Shown here piece by piece: positions 63,936-64,000 of a stretch of DNA of 64,000 bases. The translations under genes were made by a program, and so were the position numbers. Each line of letters begins with the position of its first letter. The first letter of the stretch is position 1. The notes beneath the pieces were generated by a model, which was not told the origin of the DNA, searched no databases, and saw only the letters and a program-made list of their open reading frames with translations. The stretch is from Roseomonas sp. Lineage in GTDB: Bacteria; Pseudomonadota; Alphaproteobacteria; Acetobacterales; Acetobacteraceae. The stretch is from positions 1 through 64,000 of the forward strand of contig JADCGA010000003.1 in NCBI GenBank assembly GCA_020249265.1, in the 5' to 3' direction.

Positions 63936-64000
63936 CTACAGGATATAGCGCGAAAGATCGGCGCTGGCTGCCAAGGGCGCCACGCGGTCGCGCACCATGG
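63936..64000 (-). CDS. hslU: HslU C-terminus (partial, continues beyond the window)
   Basis: The last 21 codons visible end DLSRYIL before a TAG at 63936-63938, preceded by VRDRVAPLAASA. The DLSR(Y/F)IL tail is the conserved C-terminus of HslU, the ATPase of the HslUV protease, which docks into HslV. The rest of the gene lies outside. It is two bases upstream of the EcsC gene start. Because only the tail is seen, the identification rests on a short but characteristic motif. Confidence 0.75.
   Translation of the reverse strand, partial: MVRDRVAPLAASADLSRYIL

Noticed and set aside
1-64000. CRISPR array, rRNA, tRNA, prophage or polyketide-type cluster
   Set aside because: I scanned both strands by eye and saw no regularly spaced direct repeats, no tRNA-like cloverleaf, no phage structural genes and no modular synthases. 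A dedicated tRNA and CRISPR search would settle it.

Overview
The window is GC-rich alphaproteobacterial chromosome. Gene content and protein style (Bug-type periplasmic receptors without TctAB, cytochrome bc1 with hemF nearby, BrnT/BrnA remnant, many ABC importers with short catabolic operons) suggest a Rhodospirillales/Acetobacteraceae bacterium of the Roseomonas type. This placement is inference from protein families; no rRNA, tRNA or CRISPR array was seen.

Layout. 0.2-9.3 kb: RluA-type pseudouridine synthase and AsmA protein (+), then on the minus strand a DUF3775 protein, a CobW GTPase coupled to a WD40 protein, an omega-aminotransferase and an acyl-CoA synthetase. 9.3-11.3 kb: an AT-richer island with a secreted RTX/M10 metalloprotease. 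11.4-16.8 kb: Bug receptor, GNAT, the petABC bc1 operon and divergent hemF. 16.8-22.0 kb: minus-strand run uvrC-pgsA-lipoprotein-moaD-moaE-membrane protein. 22-25.8 kb: a gap with DnaA-box-like sites, folB and a pteridine-reductase-like SDR, a brnT gene broken by a small palindromic repeat beside intact brnA, and prfC. 25.9-31.3 kb: a six-gene minus-strand catabolic operon (CMD protein, HIBADH-like dehydrogenase, ene-reductase, lactonase-like MBL hydrolase, Bug receptor, NIPSNAP). 31.5-38.7 kb: housekeeping operon radA-cvpA-purF-SDR-slt-pgpA-pncC. 38.7-42.5 kb: FAH-family hydrolase, class I amidotransferase, DUF1330, GST, gshB. 42.7-49.0 kb: sugar-type ABC importer with its own SDR and Ldh2-family dehydrogenase. 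49-52.3 kb: recQ, a possible small RNA, a lipoprotein. 52.4-54.5 kb: CoA-transferase and HMG-CoA lyase. 54.6-60.6 kb: two small proteins and a complete peptide/opine-type ABC importer. 60.7-64 kb: an orphan hyfB-like gene cut off by a transposase remnant, an EcsC protein, and the 3' end of hslU.

How the parts relate. Core functions (respiration, heme, phospholipid, purine, folate, molybdopterin, repair, peptidoglycan) are interleaved with uptake-plus-catabolism cassettes whose substrates cannot be read from sequence. The most interesting non-gene signal is a family of short palindromic repeats. Two copies share a 53-bp core with compensatory changes in a hairpin; one sits inside brnT and one in the cobW leader. 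A degenerate copy precedes the metalloprotease, and a related palindrome supplies the last residues and stop codon of the ene-reductase. I found no clearly new multi-gene defence or biosynthetic system; the best candidates for novelty are the repeat family, the six-gene catabolic operon and the RTX-protease-RTX protein.
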